From: Anaerotignum sp.
GTDB lineage: Bacteria > Bacillota > Clostridia > Lachnospirales > Anaerotignaceae
Direction of reading: 5' to 3'
Assembly: GCF_030625865.1 (NCBI RefSeq)
Contig: NZ_DAOUQB010000021.1
Coordinates: 1 to 54,452, forward strand
Length of the DNA stretch: 54,452 nt
Part shown: positions 9,402 through 17,975 of the stretch, in pieces
Layout: every line of letters begins with the position of its first letter
Position numbering within the stretch: position 1 is the stretch's first letter
Made by a program: the position numbers and the translations under genes
The notes under the pieces: model-generated
Database searches by the model: none
What the model was told of the DNA's origin: nothing
What the model saw: the letters and a program-made list of their open reading frames with translations, nothing else

Positions 9402-9417
9402 TCACCCGTTTGGGTGA
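9402..9417. repeat. TCACCC-GGGTGA palindrome, copy 2
   Basis: TCACCCGTTTGGGTGA has the same arms as the 3743 copy but a different 4-bp centre, which suggests that the symmetrical arms are what is selected. Confidence 0.5.
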
Positions 9418-9470
9418 TGTGAAATTTATATTTAGGACAATTATTGTAGTAAATTAAAAAAAATGAAAAA

Positions 9471-9486
9471 TCACCCAAATGGGCGA
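9471..9486. repeat. TCACCC-GGGCGA palindrome, copy 3
   Basis: TCACCCAAATGGGCGA, followed by AGACAAAA as in the 3743 copy, lies 92 nt before the Spo0A-C-like gene. One arm carries a T-to-C change. Confidence 0.5.
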
Positions 9487-9529
9487 AGACAAAAATTAGA
9501 AATTGAGATACTTTAGTATTAAATAATTT

Positions 9530-9538
9530 TTGTCGGAA
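9530..9538 (+). promoter_or_regulatory. Near-consensus Spo0A-like box before the Spo0A-C-like gene
   Basis: TTGTCGGAA differs from TTGTCGAA by one inserted G and lies 40 nt before the start codon, so autoregulation or cross-regulation by Spo0A is possible. Confidence 0.35.
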
Positions 9539-9577
9539 TTTAAATAGTATTAGCGAATTTAAGAAGGGGGTAAAGAA

Positions 9578-9997
9578 ATGGTAAGTATAATTGACATCTA
9601 TAAATATTTTCGTGATTTTGACATTAAACGATCTAATAATGGGTTTAAGTTTCTAATGTCAGCAGTTCAATTGGGGGTCGAAGATGTTGATAGCTATAGT
9701 AGACTGTCCGATTTGTATAAGGATGTTGCTAAGCTACATTCAACTGAAGCATGTAACGTGGAACGGGCAATAAGATATGCTGTTTCAGAACAAAATATGC
9801 CAGTAAAAGAGTTTATTATGAAAGCAATCTATGACTTGCTGATTATGGACAAAGAACGTTCATGGGATAAGCTTATAGAGAAAAATTATATAATAGAAGA
9901 AAATGAAGAAAAAAATATAGAAAGTAAAGCAGAGTCAGGTAATGAAAAAAATGAAAATTTAATTCGTTTGACGCACGTATGGTCTGAAATAAGATAA
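9578..9997 (+). CDS. Free-standing Spo0A C-terminal-domain-like DNA-binding protein
   Basis: The 139-residue protein has no receiver domain. Residues about 20-90 resemble the Spo0A effector domain: NNGFKFLMSAVQLG matches the conserved KGYKYLREAI helix, LSDLYKDVAKLHSTEACNVERAIRYAVSEQ matches LYPxIAKKxxTTxSRVERAIRHAIE, and the spacing agrees. The C-terminal 40 residues are charged (EENEEKNIESKAESGNEKNE) and probably disordered. The start has AAGAAGGGGG upstream. It lies 36 nt before an MscS gene, so the two are probably co-transcribed. I infer a phosphorylation-independent competitor or partner at 0A boxes; DNA binding is not shown. Confidence 0.65.
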   Translation: MVSIIDIYKYFRDFDIKRSNNGFKFLMSAVQLGVEDVDSYSRLSDLYKDVAKLHSTEACNVERAIRYAVSEQNMPVKEFIMKAIYDLLIMDKERSWDKLIEKNYIIEENEEKNIESKAESGNEKNENLIRLTHVWSEIR

Positions 9998-10033
9998 GTA
10001 GAAAAGTTAAGTTCTATATATAAGGAGGAAAAA

Positions 10034-10837
10034 ATGATTGAACTATTCCCAATGATAATACCAATTATAAGAAGTATTGTATTTGCAGTTGTAGTTTTTG
10101 TTGTTGGAATGCTTATTATTGGTTGGATCAATAAAGTAGTTAGCAAATTTGTAGAGAAAAAAGGTTTAGATGCAACTTTAAAACCTTTTGTTAAAACGTT
10201 AATTAGGGTTTTACTTAAAATTATATTAGCTATTTCAATTATAAGTATCTTAGGAATAGATACAGCTTCATTTGTTGCAATTTTTGCTGCTGCAGGTTTT
10301 GCGATTGGATTGGCTTTTCAGGGTTCTTTATCAAATTTTGCAGGTGGTGTTCTTTTAATTGCTATAAGACCATTTAAAGTAGGAGATTTTATAGAGGTCA
10401 GTGGTTACATTGGTAATGTAGAAGCGATTCAGATTCTTTATACCAATATTGTAACCTTAGACAATAAGGTGATACGCATTCCTAACGGTAGTCTCTCGGA
10501 TGCCTGTATTACGAACTATTCTGAAAAAGATACACGTCGTGTGGATTTTCAGTTTAGTGCAAGTTATGAGGCGGATTTTGAAAAGGTTATCCGCTCTTTA
10601 TCTGATGTCGTGGATAAACATCCGTTGGCACTCAAAGCGCCAACTCCATTTGTTAGGTTGTCGGAGCATGGTGAAAGTGCCATGATTTATACAGTAAGAG
10701 TATGGGTTAAAGCAAAAGACTATTGGACTGTATATTTTGACATAATAGAAACTGTAAAAAAACGTTTTGATGAAGAGAATCTTTCGATTCCATATCACCA
10801 AATGGATATACATATTCATAACAAAGTAGTTACCTAA
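10034..10837 (+). CDS. mscS: Small-conductance mechanosensitive channel, MscS family
   Basis: The 267-residue protein has three predicted membrane helices (about 5-30, 50-75 and 80-110). The pore helix is Gly/Ala-rich (FAAAGFAIGLAFQGSLSNFAGGVLLI), the MscS TM3 pattern. The beta domain has RPFKVGDFIEV and VTLDNKVIRIPNGSLSD, typical of the family, and the length is close to the usual 270-290. The start has AAGGAGG upstream. It releases solutes under membrane tension. Its pairing with a Spo0A-C-like regulator hints at a role in turgor or morphology changes during differentiation. Confidence 0.93.
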   Translation: MIELFPMIIPIIRSIVFAVVVFVVGMLIIGWINKVVSKFVEKKGLDATLKPFVKTLIRVLLKIILAISIISILGIDTASFVAIFAAAGFAIGLAFQGSLSNFAGGVLLIAIRPFKVGDFIEVSGYIGNVEAIQILYTNIVTLDNKVIRIPNGSLSDACITNYSEKDTRRVDFQFSASYEADFEKVIRSLSDVVDKHPLALKAPTPFVRLSEHGESAMIYTVRVWVKAKDYWTVYFDIIETVKKRFDEENLSIPYHQMDIHIHNKVVT

Positions 10838-11239
10838 TGAAAATGCTTATTGAGGAATGATTGTAAAGAATCACTTATCCGTTATTAATTACGCAAGATT
10901 ATTATCTTGATTTCAAAAAAAGTTATAAAGAGATTTGACTATGTAATCTTATAAGAGCGGAAGCGTGGCAGCAACAGTATAGATTGCTGAGAGGAATATT
11001 CATTTGATAAAAGCAACTGGGATTTTAATAATTGATATAAAAATATAAGGATTTTTTCCGTCAATCATTTTTTTGATTGGCGGTTTTTTATTGCATTTGG
11101 TTTTTAATATTATAAATGTTATTGAATAATTTTGATAGAAAAAAATAATTATTGCAATATTTTGTAAATTATTGTATAATTTAGCAATAATATGGTAATT
11201 ATCCCTATATTTATTTAGCTTGTTGAATTTGTATAAATA
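10838..11239. other. Spacer before the LuxR-type regulator
   Basis: There is no gene. The stretch holds a strong terminator at its end-third and an AT-rich segment (about 11100-11240) that presumably carries the promoter of the next gene. The segment 10960-11057 is less AT-rich and could be a structured leader or small RNA, but I could not match it to a known class. Confidence 0.4.
11058..11089 (+). terminator. Strong intrinsic terminator
   Basis: CCGTCAATCA, a 6-nt loop and TGATTGGCGG form a 10-bp stem (one G-U) followed by TTTTTT. It lies 220 nt past mscS and could end that operon or an unidentified short transcript just upstream. Confidence 0.85.
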
Positions 11240-11407
11240 ATGTTGGTTAAAATAAATGTGAATATTAGTTATTTTTTAGTGAATAAACACATAAAGGCCA
11301 AAGGTCGAATAAGTGTTAATTTTAATTGTTTATTAGTAAATTTTAATATAAAAAGCTATGAGGAGGAGAAAAGCAGATGTGATTTCGAAAGGAGAGTGGA
11401 TTTTATA

Positions 11408-14400
11408 ATGAAAAAAAGTAATGACAGTTTATTTGGTCGAGAAGAAGAAATAAAATTATTAAAAGAAATGATTATTAAGAGTACTAAAGGCAAACCCTGT
11501 TTGGCTTTTGTAAGTGGTTTATCGGGTAGTGGAAAAACTGCTTTAGTAAAATACGCTGTAAATACCATGAAAAAGGAAAAAGATATTTTTATTTATAGTA
11601 AATTTAATGAGCACAGCGCAAATATACCGTATGATCCTTTTATTCAGTTAGCAAGAGGATTAATTCAATATATGCTTTCAGTTCCAAAGATTGAAAAAGA
11701 AATAAATAAAAAAAAATTGGTAAAGATTATAGGACAAAATTCTCAGGCTTTGTTTTCTTTGATACCTGAGTTGGAATATATTTTTGATAATAAGGTTAAG
11801 GCAGGTAATATTGACGCCCAAAGATATAAAGGATATTTTGAATCAGTTTTTCAGAAAATTGTGAAAGAAATGGCGTTGAAAAATCATCCTATTATAATGT
11901 TTATTGATGATTTACAATGGGCGGATGAATCATCATTGAAATTAATTGAATATATTTGTGAGAATTTGAACAAGGAATGCTTTTTTTTGATATGTGCTTT
12001 CAGAGAATGTGATAAAATAAAAATACTCTCTGATAAGATAAGAAAAAATAATTCTAATTATTGCTTTGAGCAGATTTCTGTTACAAATTTTACATATTTG
12101 CAGACATATGAATATATTTCAAATTATTATGCAAAAATTGCAGATATCAATGATATTACCAATATTCTTTTCAAAAACACATTAGGCAATCCTTTTTATT
12201 TAAACCAGATAAAGTTGTATATAGAAAATAACCACATAATGTATAGTAATTATGAGGAGTTTCTAATTTCTAAGGATGTCATCGACATTATTATTGAAAA
12301 AATAATTGATTTACCTGATGAAACTAAAAAATGCTTAAATTATGCTGCAGTAATTGGAAATACTTTTTCTTTAGAATTATTGGCACAAGTTATGAATATT
12401 TCAAATCAAAATATTTTGCTATTGTTGGATAAGGCTTTTTTGGCTGGGATTATTATCCCAACAAAATCTTATAATGTTTTTGAATTTACCCATGATAAAT
12501 TTAGAGAAACTCTTTTGCAAATGAGTGATGAGGTGAAACAATTATATTTAATAATAGGACGCAAGTCATTCCTTTATTATAAAGATAAATTAAATGATAG
12601 CATATTAATAAACATTTTGTATTATTTTGTCCAAGCGTTAGAATTAATTGAATGTGATGAAGAAAAAATTGAATTGAGCAGATATTTTTCTTTAGGTGCG
12701 AATATGCTCTTGAAAGCTTCAGCCTATATGGATGCATTATATTATTTTAAAATTGCAATAGAGTTAATTGAGGATAAAAGTTCAAATAACTGTTATTTGA
12801 TATTGTTCGACGCTTATTTGGGATATGCAAATGCATTGTTTTTAGATGAGCAATATCAACAGGCAGAGGTAGCTTTTGAAACGGCATTGTCATATGCACA
12901 AAACAAAATTGACTGTGTGAAAGTATTAAAGAGTAAGGTGATGCTTTATTATTCTATTGGTGAAAACGAAAAAGCAATTAGGGTTGGAATAGAGGCTTTG
13001 GCCAAATTAGAAGTACGTATTCCTATAGAGCCATCTAAGAATAGAATCTTATTGGAAGTAATGAAATCTAAATTGTTTTTTAAAGATTTTCTTATAGAAA
13101 AAGATATAAATGAAATTTCTATTGAAAAAGAAATTCTCCTTGATTTATTAGTTGCATTAGTTGTTTCATCTACAATAGTAAACCCAAGGCTTTATTACAT
13201 TTTGATAGCACGCATTACAGTTTTATCCATTAGATATGGTGACTTTGAATATGCTTCACTTGGCTTAAATGGATATGCCCTTATTTCCGGTGTTTTTTTA
13301 AATGACTATGAACAAGTTAAAAAGTTGAAACAAAAATCACAAGAAATACTTACCAAAATTGGTAGAAATAAGTTTGATTATTTAATCAATTTTATAAATG
13401 CAGGTTTTATAAATTATTGGGTAGATGATTGGCAAAATAATTTAGTTTGCTTTGATCGTGCGTATAATGCAGGAATGGAAATTGGTGAAAATTTATTTGC
13501 CGCTAATATTTTACCATTAAAGATTATTTTTTTATTCAATACGGGTTTGAATTTTGACAAACTAATCACAGAATCAAACAAAGCATACGAGCAGGCTATG
13601 AATATAAAAGCTATTAAAAATGCATACTTTATTTCATGTATGACAAAAGTTTTTCGTGCAATTAAGATACAACAAATTGAATATTTGGAAGAAGAAGAAC
13701 TTGTTAGGCATTTTCAAAAAGAATATATAATGATGTATTTTCTTGCAAAAATGCAAATTTATTTTTTAAATGAAAAATATGACGAAGCACTGGAATTGGT
13801 TTTGGAAACGAACAAAAGAGAAGATGTGGTATTAATATTTTCTCATCATGTTGAATATTTATTCTATCAATCCCTTTTAATTACTTTATCGGATAATTGT
13901 AACGGGATGAAATATAAAGTGATTTTACATAATAATCTGAAAAAACTACAAAAATTATTTGAGAGTTGCCCTTTCAATTTTGCACACAAATTTTATTTAG
14001 TATCAGCAGAGATAATGCGCATAAAGGAAAAGTATGAGGAAGCTACTGATTTATATAAAAAAGCAATTAGTTCAGCTGCAGAGAGCGGTTTTATCCAGAA
14101 TGAAGCAATTGCTTCGGAACTTGCAGGGAAATATTTTTATTCAGTTGGAGATTGGAAGCTGGCAGAAACATGCATAAATAACGCTTACTTGAAATATATG
14201 CAATGGGGCGCTGATGGAAAATTAAAAGCCTTAGAACAAAAATATCCGTATTTGGCTATGCAAAAAAGAAGTATGAATGTTTATAAATTAGAAATAAAAA
14301 AGAATAATTTGTACGATAGGGCTGCCGAAGCATTTAGAATTATAGTTGCAGAAAATGATTTCTACACTCTTTTCAATCGTCTTATGGATATTATATTTGA

Positions 14401-15037
14401 TATTGCATCTGTGTGCAGAAGCTGTTTGCTTTTAGAGAAAAATGATGAATTACATGTTTTTTTAATGAAAAACAATAGGGATTCTTCTGCGGATTTTAAC
14501 AAGTCTATACTTTATGAGCATAAGAATCTCCCAAAAAAAATGATTTATTATACTTTCAATACAAATGAAACTGTTAAAATTAAGTATTATCAAGAAAAAG
14601 GGATTTTTGTAAATGATTCATATATAAATGATAATCCAATGAAATCATTTTTTTGTTTTCCTCTGAGTATTCAAGATGTTTTGCTAGGCGTACTCTATCT
14701 TGAAAAAAACTCGGACTCAGAGGAGTGTTCTACTGAATGTATTGAAACAATCAAAACTTTATTATGTCATACACTATTGCTTGAGAAACTACATCATTCT
14801 ATAAAATCCGTTGAGAACAAAAAAGTTGCTAATTACGTGGCAGTCGAGGAATTGACTGCAAGGGAAAAAGAGATACTTAGTTTTATAGCTTTAGGAAAGG
14901 CAAATAAAGAAATTGCTAATGAACTTGACTTATCAGTAAATACAATAAAAACCCATGTTTTAAGTATTTATGGCAAGTTAAATGTAAACAGAAGATCTCA
15001 AGCAGCTTTAATTGCCAAGGATTTAAATATAATCTAG
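11408..15037 (+). CDS. Large ATPase-TPR-GAF-LuxR transcriptional regulator
   Basis: From the ATG at 11408 this is a 1209-residue cytoplasmic regulator. An AAA/STAND-type ATPase covers about 5-330 (Walker A SGLSGSGKTALVK; Walker B IIMFIDDLQWADESSLKLI). A long helical repeat region of TPR type follows at about 400-980. A GAF-like domain covers about 1000-1130, with FCFPLSIQDVLLGVLYLEKN near its end. The last 65 residues are a LuxR-type helix-turn-helix (LTAREKEILSFIALGKANKEIANELDLSVNTIKTHV). The architecture is that of MalT/LAL-like regulators, sometimes with serine/threonine kinase relatives. The frame is open to 11240 upstream, but AAGGAGAG before 11408 favours the shorter start. Target genes and inducer are unknown; both neighbours are debris or unrelated. 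Confidence 0.85.
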   Translation: MKKSNDSLFGREEEIKLLKEMIIKSTKGKPCLAFVSGLSGSGKTALVKYAVNTMKKEKDIFIYSKFNEHSANIPYDPFIQLARGLIQYMLSVPKIEKEINKKKLVKIIGQNSQALFSLIPELEYIFDNKVKAGNIDAQRYKGYFESVFQKIVKEMALKNHPIIMFIDDLQWADESSLKLIEYICENLNKECFFLICAFRECDKIKILSDKIRKNNSNYCFEQISVTNFTYLQTYEYISNYYAKIADINDITNILFKNTLGNPFYLNQIKLYIENNHIMYSNYEEFLISKDVIDIIIEKIIDLPDETKKCLNYAAVIGNTFSLELLAQVMNISNQNILLLLDKAFLAGIIIPTKSYNVFEFTHDKFRETLLQMSDEVKQLYLIIGRKSFLYYKDKLNDSILINILYYFVQALELIECDEEKIELSRYFSLGANMLLKASAYMDALYYFKIAIELIEDKSSNNCYLILFDAYLGYANALFLDEQYQQAEVAFETALSYAQNKIDCVKVLKSKVMLYYSIGENEKAIRVGIEALAKLEVRIPIEPSKNRILLEVMKSKLFFKDFLIEKDINEISIEKEILLDLLVALVVSSTIVNPRLYYILIARITVLSIRYGDFEYASLGLNGYALISGVFLNDYEQVKKLKQKSQEILTKIGRNKFDYLINFINAGFINYWVDDWQNNLVCFDRAYNAGMEIGENLFAANILPLKIIFLFNTGLNFDKLITESNKAYEQAMNIKAIKNAYFISCMTKVFRAIKIQQIEYLEEEELVRHFQKEYIMMYFLAKMQIYFLNEKYDEALELVLETNKREDVVLIFSHHVEYLFYQSLLITLSDNCNGMKYKVILHNNLKKLQKLFESCPFNFAHKFYLVSAEIMRIKEKYEEATDLYKKAISSAAESGFIQNEAIASELAGKYFYSVGDWKLAETCINNAYLKYMQWGADGKLKALEQKYPYLAMQKRSMNVYKLEIKKNNLYDRAAEAFRIIVAENDFYTLFNRLMDIIFDIASVCRSCLLLEKNDELHVFLMKNNRDSSADFNKSILYEHKNLPKKMIYYTFNTNETVKIKYYQEKGIFVNDSYINDNPMKSFFCFPLSIQDVLLGVLYLEKNSDSEECSTECIETIKTLLCHTLLLEKLHHSIKSVENKKVANYVAVEELTAREKEILSFIALGKANKEIANELDLSVNTIKTHVLSIYGKLNVNRRSQAALIAKDLNII

Positions 15038-15177
15038 GGAAAAGCTAATCAAAGTAAAATCGAGATTTGAAACAAAAGGGAATATTAGTTGTGAAATAAA
15101 ATTCATAAAAACCTCAAAGAGAAATTATTGGAGAATATGGAAAAATGCTGTAACTGTATAATTTGCCAGTAGGGGAT
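15038..15177. other. Spacer after the LuxR regulator
   Basis: I recognise no gene or clear terminator in this part; debris of two genes follows. Confidence 0.3.
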
Positions 15178-15402
15178 GGAATGGCTTAGGGCATGATACG
15201 ACAGAACGATTATCTGAAATCAAGGCGGAGACGTTGGTATTTAATGGAATGTATGATGGTTCCATGCCTGTCAGCGTACAGGAAATTATGGTAAAAAACA
15301 TTCCGAATTGTCGTGCTGAAGTGGTGGAACATGGACACGGTTCTTGGTTCTTTGATTCAAAGTTATGGGATATTGTAATTGAGTTTTTGAAAAAAGAATA
15401 AA
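15178..15402 (+). pseudogene. C-terminal fragment of an alpha/beta hydrolase
   Basis: The frame WNGLGHDTTERLSEIKAETLV continues to FNGMYDGSMPV and VEHGHGSWFFDS and ends in LKKE-stop. It has the catalytic-Asp strand (GMYDGSMPV) and His loop (EHGHGSWF) of alpha/beta hydrolases, but the N-terminal two thirds with the nucleophile is missing. It is a truncated relic. Confidence 0.6.
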
Positions 15403-15659
15403 GACAAAGCTTACCCCAATTACTTCTCTACCTCGATTTACCGATGATTTTTGGTAACAAAATGGAAACATCATTGGTAAACCGATGCATTGCAGGCTGA
15501 AAGACTTAGATTTTGACAGCGATAAGGATAAAGTTGATACCTATATGTATGATTCGGTAGAAAAGTGCACTTGTGTGAAGATAAATCATGAAATACCTCG
15601 TGCATGTATTAAAGAAAATTTTTTGTCCGTTGTAGATTTTATACTGTTAATATACAGAA
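15403..15659. other. Unassigned debris
   Basis: A 62-codon open frame (15485-15673) has no recognisable family and no good ribosome site. It is probably a gene remnant and is not called as a gene. Confidence 0.3.
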
Positions 15660-15897
15660 ATGGTAAAATATGAAAAGTGTGTACATGGAGATTCTAATAA
15701 AATTCTCGAGCAGTTAGATAAAGATATTTAAAAAGTGAGTTGAGCATAGAATTGCTTGATAAAAGTAATTACGAGTATGAAAATGTTAAAATGGACGTTA
15801 GCGTATATGATAAATATTTTACGATAAGTAGCAGTTGAGCAAGTTTAAACGTTACCGTTATTGACAGTGGAAGGCAAGTTTTTATATCTGCCATCAA
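15660..15897 (+). pseudogene. Broken paralogue of the small protein at 54.1 kb
   Basis: The reading starts MVKYEKCVHGDSNKILEQLDKDI and hits a stop. After a frame change it continues LLDKSNYEYENVKMDVSVYDKYF, then NVTVIDSGRQVFISAIN. This parallels the gene at 54063-54400 along nearly its whole length. Several stops and shifts make it a clear pseudogene. It is followed closely by the ribosome site of the sensor kinase. Confidence 0.75.
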
Positions 15898-15959
15898 CAT
15901 GATAATTACAATGAAGTTTATAGAGAGTTTTTCGTTAAAAAACTTTAGGAGGAATAGGG

Positions 15960-17975
15960 TTGCATAAATCAAGTAATAAAGAGGAAGCAAAGGTTTTCCT
16001 TGAAAATAAAAAGAAGATTCTTATTGATTTGGGCGTTTTTATTATGATTGTGGTAGCTATTTTCTTTATTTTTTTGGATGCGAAGAAGAATACATTTGAA
16101 AGGGACAAGCAAATAATTTTAGAAAGACATTTGAGTGAAAAGGATTATTTGGTTTACGGGGCAAATATCTGCTCCCCTCCATTAAGATTTCTTGATGAAG
16201 ACGGGGTATATAAGGGTGTGGTTGTTGATTATATTTCCCTACTTTCCTTAGAATTGGGAGTAGAGATAAAAACGGAACCCTATGAATGGGAAGAAGCATT
16301 ATGGAAGCTAAAAGAGGGAGAAACTGATTTTTGCGATATGTTTGTAAATGAGGAGCGAGCAAAAGATTATGTTTTTACAGAACCGATATATAATTTAAGA
16401 ACGGTTTTGGCTGTAAAGGAAAAATCAAAATTCTCTTTTAAAGATATCAATGAAATGAAAATTGCAACTGAAAAAGGGGATTATGCAAATTACTATATCG
16501 AAAAAAACTTTCCAGAAGCGGATTTGATTTTTGTAGATAATGTTGGCGCTGGGATGGATTTACTTTTGCAAGGGCAGGTAGATGCAGTGATAGGAGATGA
16601 GCCTATCGTTTCTTACTATATTGGGAAAAAGAGTGCACAAATTAGGATGATAAACACTGCGCTGTATGAAGAACCTGTTGTATTGGGTATGCCTAGAGAA
16701 AATGCAGATTTATTACCAATTGTAAATCATGCCATTAAAGAGGTAAATAAGAAAGGGCAGTTAGAAAAGATACAGCAAAAGTGGTTTGGCATTTCAACCC
16801 CCTTAAAAGATGCAAACGGTGCAAAGAAATATATTCGATTGGGAATCATCAGCGTCGGTGCATTGCTAATATTGGTGGGTACGATTGCTGCAAATAACCA
16901 TTCGTTGAAAAAACAAGTTCGTATTCGCACCAGGGAACTGGAGGCAAGTAGAAATGAACTGCAGTTGATTTTTGACAGTATCCCCGAATATATTTTTATG
17001 GTTGACCAGTTTGGGAACATTGTAAATGCAAACAAAGGCATATTAGAATATATCGGTTTAGACCGAGGCCTTTGTTTTGGGCAATATTGTGATATCATTT
17101 TGCATAAGTTTTCATTGGGATATGTTGATATAGTTTCTGAAGAGGAAGTTGCGCGGCATGAAAAAATACTTGTTAAAACAGGGAAAAGAATCTATGAGGT
17201 AAAAACCTATTCACTTACAGAGTTTGAAAGGGGAACTTTGATTACCCTGAGGGATATAACATTGGATGAGGTGAATAAGAAGCAATTGCTTCAGTCATCA
17301 AAAATGTTAGCTATTGGGCAGTTAGCCGCTGGGATGGCACATCAAATTAGGAATCCCCTTTCGATTATTCGAATGCATACATATATGCTTAGAGAAAATC
17401 AGAATATGGGTGAAACGGGTAAAAAATCTTTGAAATATATCGATGAAAATGTGCAAAAGGCAGGATGTATCATTGATAATGTTATGAATTTCTGGCGTGT
17501 GTCTGGAAATCAAATTGAAACCATTAACCTGTCAAAAAATTTGGGTGATATTATTTCTTTGCATGAAAACTTGCTAAAGAAAAAAGAGATTGAAGTAGAG
17601 ATAGATTGTAATAGTGAGCTTTGGTTCCGTTGTAACGAGGAGGCGTTAAAACATATTTTAGTTAACTTAGTTTCAAATGCCATAGATGCCATGGAGCATC
17701 TTGGTAGGTTAACACTATTGGGTGAGAAGGTAGAAGATGGCGTGTTAATTCAATGTATAGATTCTGGATGTGGCATTGCAGAAGAGAATATGGAAAATTT
17801 ATTTAATCCATTTTTTACGACAAAAGAGTTGGGTAAGGGTACCGGGCTCGGGCTATTTGTTGTGTATTCTGAGGTGGAAAAACTGTCGGGAAGTATTAAG
17901 GTTGAGAGCAAGATAGGGGAAGGTACTTGTTTTACCATCAAACTTCCGCTGGGAGAGGAGAATTTTGATGTCTGA
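15960..17975 (+). CDS. Sensor histidine kinase with solute-binding sensor domain
   Basis: This 671-residue kinase starts at TTG 15960, chosen because AGGAGG lies 7 nt upstream. A membrane helix at about 21-40 (ILIDLGVFIMIVVAIFFIFL) is followed by an extracellular SBP_bac_3-type domain (about 55-275; FLDEDGVYKGVVVDYISLL, GQVDAVIGDEPIVSYY) and a second helix at about 285-305. A PAS domain (about 330-440) and a catalytic core come next: AGMAHQIRNPLSIIRMH with the phosphorylated His, LVNLVSNAIDAME, DSGCGI and GKGTGLGLFV. SBP_bac_3 domains bind amino acids or similar solutes. The next gene is its sigma-54 activator, overlapping by 11 nt, so it presumably senses an amino-acid-like ligand for the ort module. 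Confidence 0.9.
   Translation: MHKSSNKEEAKVFLENKKKILIDLGVFIMIVVAIFFIFLDAKKNTFERDKQIILERHLSEKDYLVYGANICSPPLRFLDEDGVYKGVVVDYISLLSLELGVEIKTEPYEWEEALWKLKEGETDFCDMFVNEERAKDYVFTEPIYNLRTVLAVKEKSKFSFKDINEMKIATEKGDYANYYIEKNFPEADLIFVDNVGAGMDLLLQGQVDAVIGDEPIVSYYIGKKSAQIRMINTALYEEPVVLGMPRENADLLPIVNHAIKEVNKKGQLEKIQQKWFGISTPLKDANGAKKYIRLGIISVGALLILVGTIAANNHSLKKQVRIRTRELEASRNELQLIFDSIPEYIFMVDQFGNIVNANKGILEYIGLDRGLCFGQYCDIILHKFSLGYVDIVSEEEVARHEKILVKTGKRIYEVKTYSLTEFERGTLITLRDITLDEVNKKQLLQSSKMLAIGQLAAGMAHQIRNPLSIIRMHTYMLRENQNMGETGKKSLKYIDENVQKAGCIIDNVMNFWRVSGNQIETINLSKNLGDIISLHENLLKKKEIEVEIDCNSELWFRCNEEALKHILVNLVSNAIDAMEHLGRLTLLGEKVEDGVLIQCIDSGCGIAEENMENLFNPFFTTKELGKGTGLGLFVVYSEVEKLSGSIKVESKIGEGTCFTIKLPLGEENFDV

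Larger units (their letters stand above)
8874..9577. other. Divergent regulatory region with A/T tracts
   Basis: There is no gene in these 700 bases. They hold a tandem Spo0A-like box (8975-8993), a run of A and T tracts (about 8990-9080), two TCACCC/GGGTGA palindromes (9402-9417 and 9471-9486) and another Spo0A-like box (9530-9538). The density of symmetrical sites is much higher than in other spacers of the window. Confidence 0.55.

Noticed and set aside
10838..11057. T-box, TPP or other known riboswitch before the terminator
   Set aside because: I could not find the conserved core of any class I know; only the terminator is supported.
11240..11407. Longer start of the LuxR-type regulator
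   Set aside because: The added stretch has no fitting ribosome site and a composition like noncoding DNA, while 11408 follows AAGGAGAG.
15485..15673. 62-codon ORF after the hydrolase relic
   Set aside because: No recognisable family or ribosome site; flanked by debris.
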